A stretch of DNA of 8,042 nucleotides. It comes from Lachnospiraceae bacterium UBA3802. GTDB lineage: Bacteria > Bacillota > Clostridia > Lachnospirales > Lachnospiraceae. Shown in pieces: positions 6,622 through 8,042 of this stretch (positions are counted from its first letter, which is position 1; each line of letters starts with the position of its first letter). The stretch spans positions 1-8,042 of the forward strand of contig DFEM01000114.1 of the NCBI GenBank assembly GCA_002369155.1, written 5' to 3'. The position numbers were made by a program, and so were the translations under genes. Under the pieces are notes generated by a model. It was not told the origin of the DNA and made no database searches. It saw nothing but the letters and a program-made list of their open reading frames with translations.

Positions 6622-7128
6622 TCATAAAATTTTTTCCATGTATCCGCATGTAAATGGGAAGAAATCAAACTTCTTTGTGCCTGTGTGAATGAATCCAAGC
6701 TTTTCGTACCACTTGCGAAGTTTCACATTTTCTTCCACTATTCCGATTTCTATTTTATCTTTGCCGAAGGCTTTTACCTTTTCAAACGCATCATTAACAA
6801 GTTTTTCTCCGATACCCAAATGTCGGAATTCCGGAAGTACAGCGAGATTGTTAAGTTCAATATTTCCGTTTTCGGTAATGCCAAACGAATAATAGCCGAC
6901 TACTTTCCCTTCGTGAAGATATACATACATCGGTCTTTTTTCGACCATCATCTGATATTTAAGTCTTGTATCATCAGTAGCGAATGCTGTAAATCTCGGA
7001 GCGTTTTCCCTGGTAAATCCCAGTTCGTCGGCTACGGTTTTAAAAGATGTTCTTATAACATTTACGCACTCCGAAATTTCGTCCATTTTCATTTCTCTGA
7101 TGTAATCTTCTTTAATAATCCTGTCCAT
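6622..7128 (-). CDS. GNAT family N-acetyltransferase
   Basis: This 168-residue protein is a single-domain GNAT. Motif A reads LAVLPEFRHLGIGEKLV (95-111) with the acetyl-CoA pyrophosphate loop R102-x-x-G105-x-G107, and motif B reads NVKLRKWYEKLGFIHTGT (134-151) with Tyr141 as candidate general acid. The family transfers acyl groups from acyl-CoA to amines; the substrate here is unknown. The start at 7128 has AGGGAG about 9 nt upstream; an internal Met13 is a less likely alternative. It is the first gene of the minus-strand cluster, and its TGA stop merges with the Shine-Dalgarno of the phosphodiesterase. A strong terminator lies only 35 bp upstream of its start, so expression needs either readthrough of that terminator or a promoter hidden in or after it; no convincing one is visible. 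Confidence 0.9.
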   Translation of the reverse strand: MDRIIKEDYIREMKMDEISECVNVIRTSFKTVADELGFTRENAPRFTAFATDDTRLKYQMMVEKRPMYVYLHEGKVVGYYSFGITENGNIELNNLAVLPEFRHLGIGEKLVNDAFEKVKAFGKDKIEIGIVEENVKLRKWYEKLGFIHTGTKKFDFFPFTCGYMEKIL

Positions 7129-7162
7129 TCCCGTAGTCTCCCTTCGATTAAATTAATTATGT

Positions 7163-7194
7163 AAAAAAACCGCCTGCTTCGAAAAACAGGCGGT
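7163..7194 (-). terminator. Intrinsic terminator between the small ORF and the GNAT operon
   Basis: On the minus strand ACCGCCTG (7194-7187), a 10-nt loop, and CAGGCGGT (7176-7169) form a perfect 8-bp stem with six GC pairs, followed by six more Ts. There is no T-run on the plus strand side, so it works only on minus transcripts. It ends the small transcript from the promoter at 7366-7394 and lies upstream of the GNAT gene. Its 5' arm and loop can alternatively pair with the 3' end of the small reading frame. Confidence 0.88.
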
Positions 7195-7222
7195 CATAAA
7201 ACATTTAAAATTCTATCCGTTA

Positions 7223-7333
7223 TTATTCTTCCCTGTAATTCGAATTATCACATACAATACCAAGACCATACACTGAATGAATGTGCATAGCAGCTTCGGT
7301 AGTATATGTATAATTGATTACAAATCTACGCAT
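7223..7333 (-). CDS. 36-residue small protein or leader peptide
   Basis: A short frame starts at ATG 7331-7333, stops with TAA at 7223-7225, and encodes MRRFVINYTYTTEAAMHIHS followed by VYGLGIVCDNSNYREE. Evidence that it is real: a near-consensus promoter 33 bp upstream, an AAAGGA Shine-Dalgarno 9 nt before the ATG, and a strong terminator 28 nt after the stop, making a compact unit of about 200 nt. The peptide has four Tyr, a YTYTT stretch (8-12) and an HIH motif (17-19), no signal peptide and no membrane segment. I do not recognise it. It may be a free small protein, or a leader peptide that sets readthrough into the GNAT operon, since codons 31-34 overlap a sequence complementary to the terminator arm. 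Confidence 0.6.
   Translation of the reverse strand: MRRFVINYTYTTEAAMHIHSVYGLGIVCDNSNYREE
7232..7244 (-). promoter_or_regulatory. Candidate antiterminator arm inside the small frame
   Basis: On the minus strand TTCGAATTACAGG (7244-7232) can pair with CCTGTTTTTCGAA (7190-7178), which is the inner half of the terminator's 5' arm plus most of its loop. Eleven of 13 positions pair, with a two-by-two internal loop. The two folds cannot coexist. This is the geometry of a classical attenuator, but the pairing is partly due to two copies of the palindrome TTCGAA and could be chance. Confidence 0.35.
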
Positions 7334-7365
7334 GAGAAGAATTCCTTTCGTAAAATATTGTGTTT

Positions 7366-7394
7366 AGATTACTACCCTCTTCCTTGATTGTCAA
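7366..7394 (-). promoter_or_regulatory. Promoter of the small transcript
   Basis: On the minus strand a perfect TTGACA (7389-7394) and TAATCT (7366-7371) are separated by exactly 17 bp, one of the best promoters in the window. Transcription should start near 7359, giving a leader of about 26 nt before the small frame. It lies 49 bp past the stop of the GGDEF gene, for which no terminator is visible. Confidence 0.85.
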
Positions 7395-7443
7395 CCGTTT
7401 TTTGCATATGAGAAATACGGGAATTTTTATCATCGTCCGAATC

Positions 7444-8042
7444 TTAAAAATCATCCGAGATAAGTTCAGCAAGATAATAAAGGAATGCGCATTCGTTTTC
7501 CTGCCAGATTCGAAGGCTCCTTCTTACCGGACATACGAGATATCCTTTTACCCGGCCCTCTTTCTTTACACTCGAAATCAACACCGACTCAAATCCGTTA
7601 TCATTAAGTGTATTGAAAAACTTCGGAGAATGTTTTTTGACCATGTCGAGAGTATGCTCACAAAACAAATCTTCACCCATAATATTACAAAGATCCGATG
7701 CATCCTGACTGAAGCTTTTATCTACTGCAGAACGCATTATTCCGTCTTCTTTCACAAAGTACAAATCGTGCGCCTGCAATATCTCGGTTATCTGCGGCAG
7801 GGCTTTCAACAATTTGTTTTCTATACCTTTTTCTTTTTCGATATTTATTCGAAGCGTATGCATATTTGTAAATATGCCATTTTTTGCAAGCTTATGAATC
7901 TCTACGTCTTTATGCTTGTCTTCTTCGTATACGGTATAGCAGTTTCGGCCTCTCTTCTTTCCAAGATAGAGCATCTTGTCTATCAGTCCGAAGAGATCCT
8001 GGAAGTCATTCGCATCCTTAGGAAAAGTTGCGCATCCCGATG
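7444..8042 (-). CDS. GGDEF protein with C-terminal GAF-like domain (3' part only)
   Basis: The minus-strand frame is open from the right edge to the TAA at 7444, giving about 198 C-terminal residues; the start lies outside the window. The first visible residues, SGCATFPKDANDFQDLF followed by IDKMLYLGKKRGRNCY, match the end of a GGDEF diguanylate cyclase domain (SxGxAxFPxD ... ADxALYxAKxxGRN). The GG(D/E)EF signature itself would be upstream, so catalytic activity cannot be judged. After a linker, the last roughly 130 residues look GAF-like, ending with GFESVLISSV, GYLVCPVRRSLRIW and CAFLYYLAELI. A sensor placed C-terminal to GGDEF is less common than the reverse order. An ATG at 7974 is internal to the GGDEF domain and is not the true start. 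Confidence 0.85.
   Translation of the reverse strand, partial: SGCATFPKDANDFQDLFGLIDKMLYLGKKRGRNCYTVYEEDKHKDVEIHKLAKNGIFTNMHTLRINIEKEKGIENKLLKALPQITEILQAHDLYFVKEDGIMRSAVDKSFSQDASDLCNIMGEDLFCEHTLDMVKKHSPKFFNTLNDNGFESVLISSVKKEGRVKGYLVCPVRRSLRIWQENECAFLYYLAELISDDF

Noticed and set aside
6685..7164. A 159-codon open frame on the plus strand opposite the GNAT gene
   Set aside because: It is fully antisense to a gene with clear GNAT motifs, has no ribosome-binding site, and its product shows low-complexity Phe/Ser/Ile content typical of a shadow frame.
7395..7443. Terminator for the GGDEF gene
   Set aside because: The only inverted repeat (ATTTTTA/TAAAAAT) is all AU, has a long loop and no following U-run; the repeated CGGATGAT/CGATGAT bases look incidental.

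Overview
The window looks like a chromosomal segment of a low-to-mid GC anaerobic Firmicute, most likely a Lachnospiraceae member (Butyrivibrio or Pseudobutyrivibrio-like). The basis is protein style: a clostridial S10, a DUF4190-type membrane protein, a membrane-anchored SGNH hydrolase with 'GDSIFGNY' and 'DGVHPTPDG' blocks, and a GGDEF protein carrying a C-terminal GAF-like domain. The genus is an inference from recognition, not from a search.

Layout. Positions 1-822 (minus strand) hold the head of the S10 ribosomal protein operon: a strong sigma-A promoter (TTGAAA-17-TATGAT) with an AT-rich upstream tract, a structured leader of about 245 nt, rpsJ, an unusually long and structured 117-bp gap, and the start of rplC, which runs off the left edge. 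Positions 911-1568 (minus) are a self-contained unit: promoter, small three-helix DUF4190-like membrane protein, and a terminator whose wobble pairs show that it works on the minus strand. Divergent from it, 1601-4015 (plus) encodes an 804-residue polytopic membrane protein ending in an SGNH hydrolase domain, probably a cell-envelope glycan esterase. Its stop codon shares the palindrome TTAA with the stop of the convergent operon.

Positions 4012-7128 (minus) are a compact three-gene cluster: a GNAT acetyltransferase, a two-domain alkaline-phosphatase-superfamily phosphodiesterase, and a P-loop kinase/GNAT fusion. Just upstream (7163-7394) lies a small transcription unit that conventional gene callers would probably miss: a near-consensus promoter, a 36-codon reading frame with a ribosome-binding site, and a strong intrinsic terminator 28 nt past the stop. 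The end of this small frame can pair (11 of 13 positions) with the 5' arm and loop of that terminator. The unit could therefore be a leader-peptide attenuator for the GNAT-phosphodiesterase-kinase operon, or alternatively a free-standing small-protein gene. The right edge (7444-8042, minus) is the 3' end of a GGDEF protein.

The most interesting observations are the candidate attenuator at 7163-7394, the mutually exclusive hairpins in the rpsJ leader, and two domain fusions (N-terminal module plus phosphodiesterase; kinase plus acetyltransferase). No tRNA, rRNA, CRISPR, insertion sequence or prophage element was seen.
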